Positions 11,833 to 22,977 of a stretch of DNA of 64,000 nt are shown one piece after another. This DNA comes from Polyodon spathula (taxonomy: Eukaryota; Chordata; Actinopteri; Acipenseriformes; Polyodontidae), in assembly GCF_017654505.1 (NCBI RefSeq), contig NC_054536.1, positions 13,886,794 to 13,950,793 of the forward strand, given 5' to 3'. Numbering within the stretch: position 1 is the first letter of the stretch; every line of letters begins with the position of its first letter. Under the pieces are notes generated by a model. That model saw only the letters and a list, made by a program, of their open reading frames with translations. It had not been told where the DNA came from and made no database searches. Position numbers and translations under genes: made by a program.

Positions 11833-13068
11833 ACCAGTTTTGAGGGGGTGTGGCTCACATAAAACAGCTGGTACTTTACCTGCATTGAACACTCAGAAAT
11901 GCTGTCTGACTAAATCTAAAATAAACCACTAACAATACATGGACCCAAACTGTACATTCATGCCCCAATGCTTCTGCAAACACACAATTGCAAATGTAAC
12001 CTCTTCCGTTTTTTAAAAGCATATGGCACCCCGACAGCCACTGATGGCTACTTCCCCTTAACCCTTTGCTGCCAACGGTCTGTAATTTCGTAACTTTTGT
12101 TACGATGACAAAGCATGTCATATCTCGACAGTCCAACCAACACATTTTTTAAAATTTTATTTATTTATTTTTTTTAAGTGTGGGTTACAGCTATGACTAC
12201 GGGATGTGTAATGATACCATTGGTTTAGAGCTAGGATGGGCGGGACATATAACATTTTGATTACAAGGAGTAGTCTCTACCAACGCCATTATGACCTAGT
12301 GTACAGCAGATTCAAAGTTCTGTATTTCTGATTTTACAATTCCAAGTGTGATAATCTACATGTCATCTAATTGATAAGTACTTGGGCTAATTAGCCATAT
12401 TGTTGTTGTTTTTTTTCTTTCAACTTTATATTAGTTTTTTTGTGTGTTGAGTACATCTGCAGTGTTTTTTTTCACATACAGATTTGTTTTTCCATTTTTT
12501 AAAACTTGTTTCTTCTCAGGAGAGAAGGCAAAACTAAATGGGTCAATTGCAACGAACTTGCAGAGTTAGTATGGAGCTGCGTATTAAGTTGCGCACCAGC
12601 TAGAACAGTACTATCTCAGGATCATCCCCAGCTGCGTATTAATTTAATACCAATTGCAATGAAAAAAGAAACAAAGTTGGGGACTAGCTGATCTCCAGAT
12701 TTAGTACGGAACTAAGGATTGTGGTTTGTTTAGGCGTGCTTCCAAACAGGAACTGAAGAGGGCCGGAGCTCAAAATCTGAGCTACTGTTACAAATTATAT
12801 TTTAAAAGTGTGGTTTTTCATAAAGGTTGTTTTGTTTTCTTCTTTTTTTTTTTTTTTTTTAAAAAACCTAAACATCTTAATTATTTTATTTATTTTGATT
12901 TATTCATGGTTATGTTTTAAACTTAAAGGGTCTATTTATGCACAACAAATACACAGGCTGAATTGTCCCTTGAGCTTTTTAAATTGTTTATATCAAAATG
13001 AGACCTCGCCTGCAAGGACCAACAACTTGTTTGGTGTTGTATATAGTCTAAATATTGAATACAGTATT

Positions 13069-13099
<31 letters not shown>

Positions 13100-13110
<11 letters not shown>

Positions 13111-13465
13111 TTGCAGAGGCAGAGATTGAAACGGGCACCTCCAGGAGCCGGTTTTTCAAAACTTTTAATCTGGATAACAGTGGTCCAGATTTTTCCCCCC
13201 GATATTTTGTGTTCCAGATTTCTTTTATATGGATCGTTTTGATCCTGTTTTTTTTTTTTTTTTTTTTCAGAAAATGTAATTGCTGGATAACTCGTATCCA
13301 CATTACAAATAATTATGCTTATGAAATTTGTTTTGTTTTTAAAGGAATCTCGATCACAAAATCTAGGATTTTGAAAAACTGGCCCCTGCACAGTTACGAG
13401 CGTATCAATATTCTTGTGTTGCGTCACCTACCAGTCCTGAACCCTACCCCATGCATGCTACAGCT
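13100..13465 (-). mobile_element. SINE split by a MITE
   Basis: 13112-13141 reads in reverse as ggtgcccgtttcaatctc, a tRNA T-arm-like B box. 13418-13463 repeats the ctaccagtcctgaaccctac tail found at 10438-10483. Between them sits a separate TIR element (13146-13385), so an ancestral SINE appears to have been interrupted. Confidence 0.4.
13146..13385. mobile_element. MITE with gccggtttttcaaaa termini
   Basis: Left end gccggtttttcaaaac and right end ttttgaaaaactggc are inverted copies with one mismatch in the first 15 bases. About 240 bp, no ORF. A clear TSD was not found, so the superfamily is left open. Confidence 0.55.
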
Positions 13466-14546
13466 TAATAATATGTAGCATTGGATACTAAAAGCATACT
13501 TTGACTCATATATTAAATATTGCAATTCTGTTCCATGTGGGTAATACAGATAATTACTGTACAGCTTTAAATATATTGTCAATTATTTTACGATATTTGT
13601 ATTAATTCATTTCAACCATAATTGTAATATTTTGCCAGTGGATCATTTTTCCACTGTGGAAGTAAAATAGGAGTAGGAGTTTCGTTTTCCTTATTGTTAT
13701 AATGTCACGAAACTCGTTTCAATGCTACACGAATATATTGCAATGCCAGCAATATTATCTCTTATTTAAAAATAAATAAATAAAATACAAGTAAATACGT
13801 CTTTCATATGTAAAATATAGGTACACGGTATGGATTTGTGATTATGAATTGCTCAGTTACAAAAGTTGTCAATACATTTTGGGGTTTTTCACATTTGTTC
13901 CACTTAGTATGGTACTATAAATCGTTAGTCTAGAAAGGGTTACTTAATATCCTATAGAGGGCTGCAGCAATTATTTTGAGTTCGCTGCAGTTGATATCAC
14001 TTTCAGTATGCAGCTGGAGACTATCTTGTGCTGCCAAGTTTGTTGCAATTGGTCTTAACTTGTGTACTAGTTTAGTACGTAGCTCCATACTAACCACGGG
14101 ATTAGTACAGGGTTAGTACGCTGCTTTCAGTTCGTTGCTATTGATCCATAAGGTCTAACGCATGTGATGCCAAAAGTTAGGTGTTTGTGTACGTCTGTGT
14201 ATTAGATTATTTGTGTTTACTTTTTCTAGTCAATTCATTATTTATCTGTACTTGTTATTATTTAGCTATGCATTTATTACTATATTTTTAACATATTTTT
14301 ATTCAATGTGTAAAACAGAGGAATAATTATTTATTTATTTTTATTTTTTTATTATTGGTTTAGTTTTTATTTGTACTTTGTGTATGCGGCCCATGTAAAG
14401 ACATTATTTAGCTTAAATTGTTGTTGTTTTTATTATTATTTAGCCATGTATTTTATTATTTGTTTATTGTGTGTTTGTGAAGAACAGAGAGACATTATTT
14501 AGCTGTAGTCATTATTATTATTTATAGTTTACTTTCACTTTGGACC

Positions 14547-14651
14547 ATGGAGGGGGCCCTCCCTGATGAAGAGCTGGAGGAGGAGGAGGAGGAGGAGGAG
14601 GAGGAGAATGACCTGGAGGAGCCCCAGCCCAGCACTTCAGCTACAGGGTAG
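14547..14651 (+). other. Small acidic ORF, possible exon or TE N-terminus
   Basis: ATG at 14547 opens 34 codons starting MEGALPDEELEE and running through ten glutamates (a GAG repeat) to QPSTSATG and a TAG. The stop overlaps a plausible splice donor (aggGTAG). Acidic, Ser/Thr-ending N-termini of this type occur in transposase genes and host regulators alike. No downstream exon was recognised, so function is unknown. Confidence 0.25.
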
Positions 14652-14669
14652 TTTTGAAAATACATAAAT

Positions 14670-14685
14670 ACAGCACAATATGAAG

Positions 14686-14738
<53 letters not shown>
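14670..14738 (+). repeat. Poly-T tract
   Basis: A nearly pure T run (about 14684-14738, interrupted by single C residues), typical of a retroposon tail read in reverse or of slippage. Confidence 0.7.
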
Positions 14739-14739
<1 letters not shown>

Positions 14740-14935
14740 TCTCTCTCCCAAATAAAATTTTTAATTCAAAGTTTTATTTGTAATATTTGTAATATGATTT
14801 TTTTTCTTCTAATAAATAAAACATTTTACTTGATAACTTGTGTGTTATTTCTTTTATTTTTATACTGAAATATAATTGCACCTCAAACAGGGCAATAATG
14901 TTTCCAGTCTCATTTTTTGGCAAGTCTTGGTCTAC

Positions 14936-15370
14936 CTTTGCCATTTCAGAAGTTGATTTTTTTTGTAAAATACTATGCATTGTAAAAGCTTATCTAGCTC
15001 TGCAATTTTACAAGATATTTCAATTCTGATTTCAGATTTGAAATCCTTGACAAATTGTGAAGCTACAATATACTCAAGTTATTTTTTTTCTTTCTATAAA
15101 ACTTGAAAAGAGTTTGAAATTAGCAATTTATAAAATTATTTTTTTTTATATTTTATATTTGCCATTTGGGAGGTTGTTTTTTGTAAAATACTATGCATTG
15201 TAAAAGCGTATCTAGATCTGAAACTGTTCAAGATATTTCAATTCTAATTTTAGATTTGAAATCCTTGGAAAATTGTGCAGCTACAATATATGCTCAATAT
15301 AAGTTTTGTCTTTTTTAATATATATAAATCTTGGAAAGAGGTTGAAATTGACCATTTTAAAAAAAAAATA
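14936..15370. repeat. Tandem duplication, two units of about 218 bp
   Basis: The segment with tttgtaaaatactatgcatt (about 14962) recurs at about 15180, and the match continues through gatttgaaatccttg and gctacaatata. The units differ by several substitutions. No ORF. Confidence 0.7.
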
Positions 15371-16937
15371 TTATTTATTATTTTTCACATTTCGATAATT
15401 TTTTGGAAAGTGTAGCACATATGAAAAACAAATACATCACCCCATAAAAAAGTTACATTACTGCAAAGATCTACTTAATGTCTTTCTATAGGTGTATTGG
15501 GTTTTAATTTCTGATTTAAGGTTTCAAAACTACAAGCACTTAAACAGAAAATGTTCATATTTATGACCAAATATGGTCATTCCGCATAGGCATTCCGCAT
15601 TTATTCCGCATAATAAAATGAATTACATGTTTTAAATCCGTTATACAAAATACAGAACATCTTATGGTATGACTATGAGAAGACATTGTTTTGACAAGGG
15701 TAGCTCAAATCCAAACACAAAAGCTAACTGCTTCCTGCCTCAGACATTGAGATTGCAGAATGATTGACAGACATCACGTACTCCACTCACACACATCAGT
15801 TGAAAAGTCTTGTGTGACACAGAGAAACTAACCCCACACAAAATAAAACAAGAAAGTGGGGAACAATTAAATACAATACAAGTTTGTTTTAAAATAACCA
15901 GTCAAAAAAAAAAAAAAAAATCAACCCTGAAAATGATACATTAAAGAGATTTGGACCCTTGGAGCTTCACGCAAATCTTCTTTTCCACAGACCAATGGTC
16001 GGAAATTCAGTTTGCAGTTTGGTATAAAAAGGTTGTGTATTGAAACTTCATAGTGTGCAGAGGTCTTAAACAACATCCCTGCCAACCTTGCAAAAATATT
16101 TATGGCACACCATTTTTCCACATGGCTCTAACAAGAATTAGTTTTTGTACTAAAGAAAACAATATAAGTGAATCTTTACAGGATGGTGTGCTAGCTACTA
16201 AGATAACCTAAGGAACTGATATAGCATTGTTTCCCTGACCCTTCATTGACAACACATCCAAATCTTTAAAAATACATGTAAAACATAAAGGGCTTGTATA
16301 ATCATTTTCAGCAAACATGGTCATTCTTTATGTTTTTGACAAACTCTACAGGGAATAGCAATGGGCCTATTGATGTTTTCCGTTATGGCTAAATTAACTG
16401 AAGACATTACATTTAGAAGCTTTCTTTGCTCCCATAGATCAGTGAAGGCTTCTTATTATTGCTTGACCCACTTAGACGATATATGTGGTAGTAAAAAGTT
16501 TGCTGTGATTTATGTCTATAATTATACAATGACTGCATAAGTAACTGAATTATGAGGGCTAGATCCCACCAAGGACAGCATGAAGTCACATCCCAGTAGA
16601 GCTGTTTATTAAATAAGTGCACTCACTTGATTAAAAAATGATTTAGTTGAGCATCCAAGTTGAAAGACATTTCCTTAGTTAATTTTATTTTTTATGTCAT
16701 GTCTGTGAGAATAAATATGTTTTGGTACTCTGTATGGCAAAAATAGCTGGATCTCTCCTGGGAATAGAAAGCTAAAGCTTGAGAAAAACCTTAAATAAAA
16801 AAAAAAAATATCTACCTGACTGTGAAAATGTGATTGTAAATTACATAATGGAGGAACTCATTGATTGTCCACTTAAGGTTTAAACAAATTTAAAAAGCTT
16901 TTTGGATATTTAAAACTAAATATTGATTATTTAGGAG
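15371..16937. other. No gene recognised
   Basis: AT-rich sequence. A short attccgcat triple repeat occurs near 15578-15610. Its last five bases, aggag (16933-16937), are the left TSD of the following LTR. Confidence 0.5.
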
Positions 16938-17454
16938 TGTGGCAGGGCGACTGCCCTGCACAATGGTAAATTAGTGTTGGTGTGATTTGTATGTGTGCCT
17001 GGGTTTATTGTGTGTCGTTTGGAGTTGATTTGTTTGATTGAGTTATTGTTTATTGTTTAGATTTGCTGCCTGCTAGGCTTGGTTGAGGGAAAGGGCAGCA
17101 AGTGATTGGCTGTGCTGGTCCTCAATCAGCAGGATGACCGAGTGTCCGTCAGTTTATAAACAACTGTGGGAGATAGCTCAGGGCTGCTGCAAGGCCTGCC
17201 GTTTTCACGGCACCTTTGATTTAGTTTGTTGTATTGTGTTTTATTTTGCATTTTTGTACATGCTTGCTGTATTAGTCCTCTGTGTGTTACCATCGCTGGT
17301 AATGTCACATGATCACCTTTATTTACTTTCGTTTGTGTTTGTGTTAATAAAACCTGCACGTCTGTGCCAGCGTTTCAACTTCACCCCCAGTTGTCTCTCT
17401 ATATGCTTGAAAAGCGGCTACCCACACACATGACACGAGCAAGACCCTGTTACA
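16938..17454 (+). mobile_element. Solo LTR with perfect 5-bp TSD
   Basis: A 517-bp TGTGGCAGGG...CCTGTTACA unit flanked by identical aggag (16933-16937 and 17455-17459). It contains a TATA-like tttataaac (near 17154) and aataaaacc (near 17346). Its first bases form a hairpin (gcaggc-type arms, GCAGGGC gact GCCCTGC) at the same position as in the zinc-knuckle LTR family, suggesting related or convergently organised LTRs. Confidence 0.85.
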
Positions 17455-17630
17455 AGGAGGAATCAAGTTAAACACAGATACTGGTATCTAAATTAATTAT
17501 AATAGCTTTAATTGAAAAATTATCCAACGCTTACCAGTTAAATAAATTCAATTAAAATACCAAGATTAGTCAAATTAGTTTAAAAGTTAAATTACTTTTG
17601 TTTATTTCAATGTTACAAAATTAGATTAGG

Positions 17631-18123
17631 TTAACCCTTATCGGTCCATTTATTCAGCGCTTTTCAGGCGAGTCAGGTACAATTTATTTTCCCCCGCGCT
17701 ATAACATTTCAAAAAGTTCTGCAAATGTCTGTGATATTCTTTGAGCGCTAGATGCAGAAGCACTCAGCTACTCCATCTTATGCCAAGTGTTTTCTCTGTG
17801 TTGCATGGGGCTATCAGATACACCCTTTTTAGATGTGCTTCATTCGGCTCCTGATCACTCGTCTCACCAAACTCCCATTGAAAGGTTTTCTATAACATTT
17901 CAAAAAGCTTGCAAATGTCTGTGATATTCTTCCGGAGAAAAAAAACAGATACGCCCCTTTTTTCCAGCTTCATTCGGCTCCTATCGGTCTCACTCGGCCA
18001 GAGAAAAAACCTGAGACCTGTGCTTTACATCTTTTTAATGATGTTGGACAGGGTCCAACATCGGATTGGAAAGGGAAAATTGTAAAGTCGGACTTGGTCC
18101 AACATAGGACTGTTAAGGGTTAA
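17631..18123. mobile_element. piggyBac-like MITE, TTAA-flanked
   Basis: TTAA at 17631-17634 and 18120-18123 flank termini cccttatcggtcc and ggactgttaaggg, inverted with two mismatches. TTAA duplication is diagnostic for piggyBac insertion. Subterminal gtccaacat / atgttggac motifs are shared with the copy at 46218. No transposase ORF. Confidence 0.75.
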
Positions 18124-19162
18124 CAAGATGTACTGCAGTGAAATATTCATAGAGAAACTTTAGGGATGCAGACTTTCACAGTATCTATGGTTTTGATTAA
18201 CGTATACCATAGCTTCAAAGTGCAGGCATTACCGGAGAGCATACTAAATTGCTTTACATAACCAAGAATGCTTACCAACCCAAAAAAAAGATGTTGACAG
18301 ATCTCTCAGATGACGAACTACTTCACACTGATTGCAGTAAAGCATCTGAAGTAGACAAGCCTGTACATCCATCAAACAATTAGGTGTAAAATCAAAACCA
18401 TACACAGTATCTATAAAATTCTTTCTGATCCTAATTCCTGTGGGTTGTGGCAACCACTGGTAATTTTTATGTAGGCGGTGATTAAATGAACTTACGGAGA
18501 CATTTAACAAATAAATAATAATAATTTGATTGAATTTTAAAACTATCAGAAGATATATTTCATCATAGAGAGAAAATGTTATTTTCTTAATAATCTTCTG
18601 ACCCTCTGCTGTTTAGAAAGGTATAATACTATATACTTTCAGTGGATATTTGCACCGAGACAAACCTGATTAGTCGTTATGTCAGCCGGACCTCAAAAGG
18701 GTAGAATTTTCACAATTTGCAAAGGGTTGAGGATGAAAAAGTGACAACACAATATATGCATTACAGGAGCACAGCTTTAACATTTGAGATGCAGAGCAAA
18801 AACTTAAAAGTACGGGTGATACCATACTCCTCAGAAAAAGGAAATGTACAAATGTTTTTTCACACATCTTGACAGTTCTGTACCCATACTATGCTGTGAT
18901 GTGGCATTTGTTGTCACCAAGATGACTATTTGAAATACAAATCCCTGATGCCTGAAAGCGTGCCTGGAAAAGAAGTGAGTCCCTGAGAGACCTTCTCCAC
19001 AGACAGCTTTGAGATATGGTACCTGATTGTTTAAAATTAACCCTGCATTACCTTTTTATAGGTTTAACATCACTTCCGATGTTAAATCAGCTGTCTTATG
19101 CTATGGATGGCAGCAAAAATACCCAGAGTGGCCCCTTGGAAAATAAATTAATTAATTTGGAC
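18124..19162. other. No gene recognised
   Basis: Unique-looking AT-rich sequence with short ORFs of random composition. Confidence 0.5.
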
Positions 19163-19212
<50 letters not shown>

Positions 19213-19230
19213 TATATATATATATATATT
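19163..19230. repeat. (TA)n microsatellite
   Basis: A TA run with two short interruptions abuts the 5' end of the CR1-like LINE. Confidence 0.9.
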
Positions 19231-19333
19231 ACGCACGCAGGTCAGTTTTAAAATTGCTTAGAAGCAGTTTGAAAGCAGGTTGACGGCTGCAGAAGAAACT
19301 AAACTTCAAAAAAAAAAAAAAAAAACCCTCAAC

Positions 19334-20262
19334 ATGGTCTTCAAGCCAGTAATCTGTGACACCTGCTTGACCCAGCGGAGCTAAACCAAGTGTGCGTAAA
19401 GTGCCGCGCGATCCAGGATTTGCATAAACTAGTAAGTATGCTAGAAATGGAGCTGGAAGAAGTGAGACAGCAACAAGATCTTGAGGAACTGGCACACCCA
19501 CAATTCATGGAAGTCTGCATCACCCCTAACAGACTGAAAGCCACCAGGGAGATAGAAGGTCAGAACAGCTGGGTTCAGGTAGGCAGAAGCAGGGAAAAAA
19601 AGAAACTTCGTCAAACACAACCACCAGAAATCAAAACAACCAACAGATTTGAGTCACTTCAGAATTGTGATGAGCAGAACCAACAACAAGAGAATGAAAG
19701 AAACAACATCCAGGACCCCATTGACAGTGGTGACCAGACAGCAAAAAGAAGGGAGGTCATGATTGTTGGGGACTCCATATTGAGAAACACAGCAAGTTCA
19801 GTTCGCAGTTTGGACCCCCTTACTACAACAGTGTGCTGCCTTCCGGGAGCCTCTGTCACGCACATCACTGAGAACGTGGACAGGCTCCTAGAACGAACAG
19901 GAGACGACCCGGTAGTAGTCGTCCACATCGGTACAAACAACATTGGAAGAGACAGACCAAAATCCCTGCAAAACAAATTCAGAGAGCTAGGAAGGAAATT
20001 AAAAGAGAAAACCAAAACTGTGGTATTTTCTGGTATACTACCCGCACCTTGCAAAGGACCATATGGACAGCTGGAAATAATAAATCAAAACCAATGGTTG
20101 AAGACGTGGTGCACACGGGAAGGCTTCACCTATCTTGATCATTGGACCACTTTCTACAACGAGGACTATCTGTATAGACGGGATGGACTGCATTTAAATA
20201 ACAAGGGAACTAGTCTACTTGGAGAAAAGATCCTCGAGCAGGTTCGGAAGCATTTAAACTAG
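19334..20262 (+). pseudogene. CR1-like ORF1: CxxC finger plus SGNH/GDSL esterase
   Basis: ATG at 19334 begins a short CDTC segment. One frameshift (near 19367) later the frame reads VCVKCRAIQDL, so two CxxC pairs make a small zinc-binding head. A coiled segment (about 20 aa, MLEMELEEVRQQQ) follows, then a polar linker. The C-terminal half is an SGNH hydrolase: VMIVGDSILRN (block I Ser), VVVHIGTNNIG (block III Gly/Asn), and DGLHLNNKGTSLLG (block V Asp-x-x-His). CR1 ORF1 proteins with a PHD-like finger and an esterase domain are known; the role is RNP formation and perhaps membrane or lipid interaction. The 290-aa part is intact except for the start-proximal shift. Confidence 0.8.
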
Positions 20263-20337
20263 AAAGGAAGGGGGGAGAAATCAACAAAAAAAAAGAAGGG
20301 AGACCGCATCAAAACAAGAACAACAACTCAGGTAAGA

Positions 20338-21383
20338 CAACCATTAAATGTATTTATCTAAATGCTAGAAGTATCAGAAACAAAATTCTAGAACTTGAAG
20401 CTACTGCACTAACAGGTAACTATGATGTGATAGGTGTTACAGAAACGTGGTTATCTGAGAGTGATGGGGACGAATATAATATTTGTGGGTATACACTGTA
20501 TAGGAAAGACAGGCAGGACAGAAGAGGAGGAGGGGTAGCGCTATACATAAGAAACAGTCTTGAAGCCCAGGTGTTAAACCTGGACAAAGAAAATAAAACC
20601 GAATCAATATGGGTCAGAATAACAGACAAAAATTCAAAGGGCATAATAATAGGAGCATGCTATAGACCGCCAGATTCAGACGGTGAGCACAAATAATCTG
20701 TTATACAATGACATTAGAAATGTGTGTAGCAAAGGAGAAGCCATACTAATGGGGGATTTCAACTTCCCCCAAATAAAATGGGAAAACCTGGTGGGTAGCG
20801 CGAAGGATGAAATAGAAATGGTGGAAATGACAAATGACTGCTTCCTAACACAATTTGTGAAGGCACCCACTAGAGGGGAGGCATGCCTTGATTTAGTCTT
20901 TTCAAATAACGAAGATAGAATAACTAAAACAGAGGTCAGAGAACCACTGGCAAACTCAGACCACAACATGGTCTCATTTGAAGTGTTTTTTAAATCCCCA
21001 AAAGTAAAGAATAAAGCTAAGGTTTACAATTTTAGAAAAGCAAACTATGAAGGCATGAAACAGAGACTAACAGAAGTAGATTGGAGTAAAATAGAGAAAA
21101 CACCCACAGAAGAAGGATGGTTGTTCTTCAAAAATGTAGTACTAGAGGCGCAAAACAATTACATCCCTAAAGTAGACAAATCTAAATGTAAAACTAAATT
21201 GCCAAAATGGTTTAATAGATCAATTAAAAAAAAATATTCAGCGAAAAAAAGGCACTTTACAGAGCATTAAAAAAGGACCAAAAAGAAAGTACACAGAAAG
21301 AGTACACAGAACTGCAAACGCAAGTCAAAAAGGAAGTTAGAAAGGCCAAGAGAGAAATAGAAATGAACATTGCTAAGGGAGCT
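20338..21383 (+). pseudogene. CR1-like ORF2, endonuclease half
   Basis: Apurinic-type endonuclease: CIYLNARSIRNK at the start, VIGVTETWL (catalytic Glu), VRITDKNSKGIIIGACYRPP, AILMGDFNFP (Asp-x-Asn) and the terminal ANSDHNMVSFE (Ser-Asp-His). It nicks target DNA to prime reverse transcription. A 1-nt insertion near 20692 and extra A residues in runs near 21230-21245 break the frame. It is cut at 21383 by the LTR insertion and resumes at 24271. Confidence 0.85.
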
Positions 21384-21801
21384 TGTGGCAGAGCAAAGCT
21401 CTGCCCTTTTTAAATTGGCAGGGATGGGGTTAACTTCCCCTGCCTGCCTGGGTTTATTATGTTCAGGTGGCTGGGGTTGATTAGTTGATTAGTTTGATTA
21501 ACGATCAATCAGCGCCCAGCCACCTGATATAAAAGGAGGCCTCAGCTTCTCATTTGGGAGAAGGGAGCTGAGGAAGCAGGTTGGTGTTTGTTTTGTGGTT
21601 TTTTGAATTTTCTAAATCCAGTGAAGGCATTGCCCAGCCTGGAAACCTTTATTTTTGTGAGTTTTGTTTTTGCTTTATTTGTGTTTGAGTATCTGTTATT
21701 TTGCCCTTGTGCACTTTATTTTTGTTTATTTATAATAAAACAGTTATTTTTTTGAACTGCAGTCTGTCTCTGGGCCTCTATCCACTCGCCAGCCTGCCAC
21801 A
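21384..21801 (+). repeat. 5' LTR of copy 2
   Basis: Starts with a hairpin (ggcagagc aaa gctctgcc, 21387-21405). TATA box tataaaa at 21528-21534, GC-richer leader, aataaa at 21734-21739, then a 60-bp tail to the terminal ccaca. U3-R-U5 order is thus readable. Confidence 0.9.
21528..21534 (+). promoter_or_regulatory. LTR TATA box
   Basis: tataaaa in gatataaaaggaggc, repeated at the same place in the 3' LTR (about 23991-23997); transcription would start about 25-30 bp downstream. Confidence 0.65.
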
Positions 21802-21803
21802 TT

Positions 21804-21821
21804 TGGTGTCAGAAGTGGGAT
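21804..21821 (+). other. Primer-binding site, tRNA-Leu type
   Basis: tggtgtcagaagtgggat starts two bases after the 5' LTR. It is complementary, with one mismatch, to the 3' end of vertebrate tRNA-Leu (ending ...cccactcctgacacca). This marks minus-strand cDNA priming. Confidence 0.75.
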
Positions 21822-21927
21822 AGCGCCACCTAGAGGCTCAGAGCAGTATTTTTGTTTTGTTTTGTGGAATTTTTGGGATAATTATTATTTTTTTTTTTTT
21901 TTTGAAAAAAAAAAAAAAAAAAAAAAA

Positions 21928-22977
21928 ATGGGAAAGAAGAGCAGACAGCGGCAAAGGCAGGAAAAGCAGCAGCTGAAGAAATGTAAGCTGCTGCAGCCAC
22001 CGCTGGAGGACCCGGCCAGCCTCTTCCCCTGGTGTTCCTGGTGCGGGAAGGAGGACCATCGTTGGCGGTCCTGCCCAGACGTGCCACCGGCAAACTGGTG
22101 TGGCCGGTGTGAGGAGGACGGCCACAACTGGGCAGGATGCCCCTACAACCAGGCCCAGGAAGAGGTGCCTTGTTCACCCCGGGCATCAGGGGCCACCCCA
22201 CTACCTCCAGCACCACCACCTTCACCACCGTCCCAGGAGATCTGGGACTGGTTGATGCACCCTGAGGCAGACCTCGTCCACGATCTCCCCATAGTTATCA
22301 ACACGCTGTGGCGTCGAGATGGGGAGAGGTGGGAACAGTGGGAGGAACAACACCACCCAATATCCTTCCCAGAGGTTGCTCTCATGGTGGTTAATTACCT
22401 GGCGGTAGACATGGGAGATCCACCGGTCACTCCAATAAAGAGAGGTGAGCCGCCTTCCCGAGAGCCAGAGAGGGGTGAGCCGCCTTCCCGGGAGCCAGAG
22501 AGGGGTGAGGAGCTGCCGTCGCTCCCAGAGCCAGAGAGGGGTGAGGAGCCTCCGTCGTCCCCAGAGCCAGAGAGGGGTGAGGAGCTGCCGTCGCTCCCAG
22601 AGCCAGAGAGGGGGGAGGAGCTGCCGTCGCTCCCAGAGCCAGAGAGGGGTGAGGAGCTGCCGTCGCTCCCAGAGCCAGAGAGGGGTGAGGAGCCGCCGTC
22701 GCTCCCAGAGCCAGAGAGGGGTGAGGATCTGCCGTCGCTCCCAGAGCCAGAGAGGGGTGAGGAGCTGCCGTCGCTCCCAGAGCCAGAGAGGGAGGAGGAG
22801 CTGCCGTCGCTCCCAGAGCCAGAGAGGGGTGAGGAGCTGCCGTCGCTCCCAGAGCCAGAGAGGGGTGAGGAGCTGCCGTCGCTCCCAGAGCCAGAGAGGG
22901 GTGAGGAGCTGCCGTCGCTCCCAGAGCCAGAGAGGGGTGAGGAGCTGCCGTCGTTCCCAGAGCCAGAGAGGGAGTGA
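21928..22977 (+). CDS. Gag-like protein: twin zinc knuckles plus PEPER repeats
   Basis: ATG at 21928 (after an A-run; the upstream in-frame ATG at 21862 only adds low-complexity F/K) opens 349 codons. Residues 1-25 are basic and Gln/Lys-rich (MGKKSRQRQRQ). Two canonical CX2CX4HX4C knuckles follow: CSWCGKEDHRWRSC (about 36-49) and CGRCEEDGHNWAGC (about 59-72). Then comes a Pro-rich linker, a globular-looking segment (IWDWLMHPEADLVHDLP ... MVVNYLAV, about 105-165), and tandem GEELPSLPEPER repeats to the end. A 1-bp change near 22970 creates the stop; the repeat frame continues in +1 beyond it to a Pro-rich tail. Twin N-terminal knuckles suggest RNA or DNA binding. No recognised capsid domain or enzyme is visible, so packaging function is inference. 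Confidence 0.7.
   Translation: MGKKSRQRQRQEKQQLKKCKLLQPPLEDPASLFPWCSWCGKEDHRWRSCPDVPPANWCGRCEEDGHNWAGCPYNQAQEEVPCSPRASGATPLPPAPPPSPPSQEIWDWLMHPEADLVHDLPIVINTLWRRDGERWEQWEEQHHPISFPEVALMVVNYLAVDMGDPPVTPIKRGEPPSREPERGEPPSREPERGEELPSLPEPERGEEPPSSPEPERGEELPSLPEPERGEELPSLPEPERGEELPSLPEPERGEEPPSLPEPERGEDLPSLPEPERGEELPSLPEPEREEELPSLPEPERGEELPSLPEPERGEELPSLPEPERGEELPSLPEPERGEELPSFPEPERE

Larger units (their letters stand above)
12537..14150. repeat. Inverted ends of a possible foldback element
   Basis: The stretch near 12540 (ggtcaattgcaacgaact, then gttagtatggagctgcgta) recurs inverted near 14065-14145 (about 16 of 19 and 20 of 23 matching). The same caattgcaac motif appears again internally near 12650 and 14045. 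The interior contains a SINE, a MITE and poly-A/T tracts. Element type is undetermined. Confidence 0.35.
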
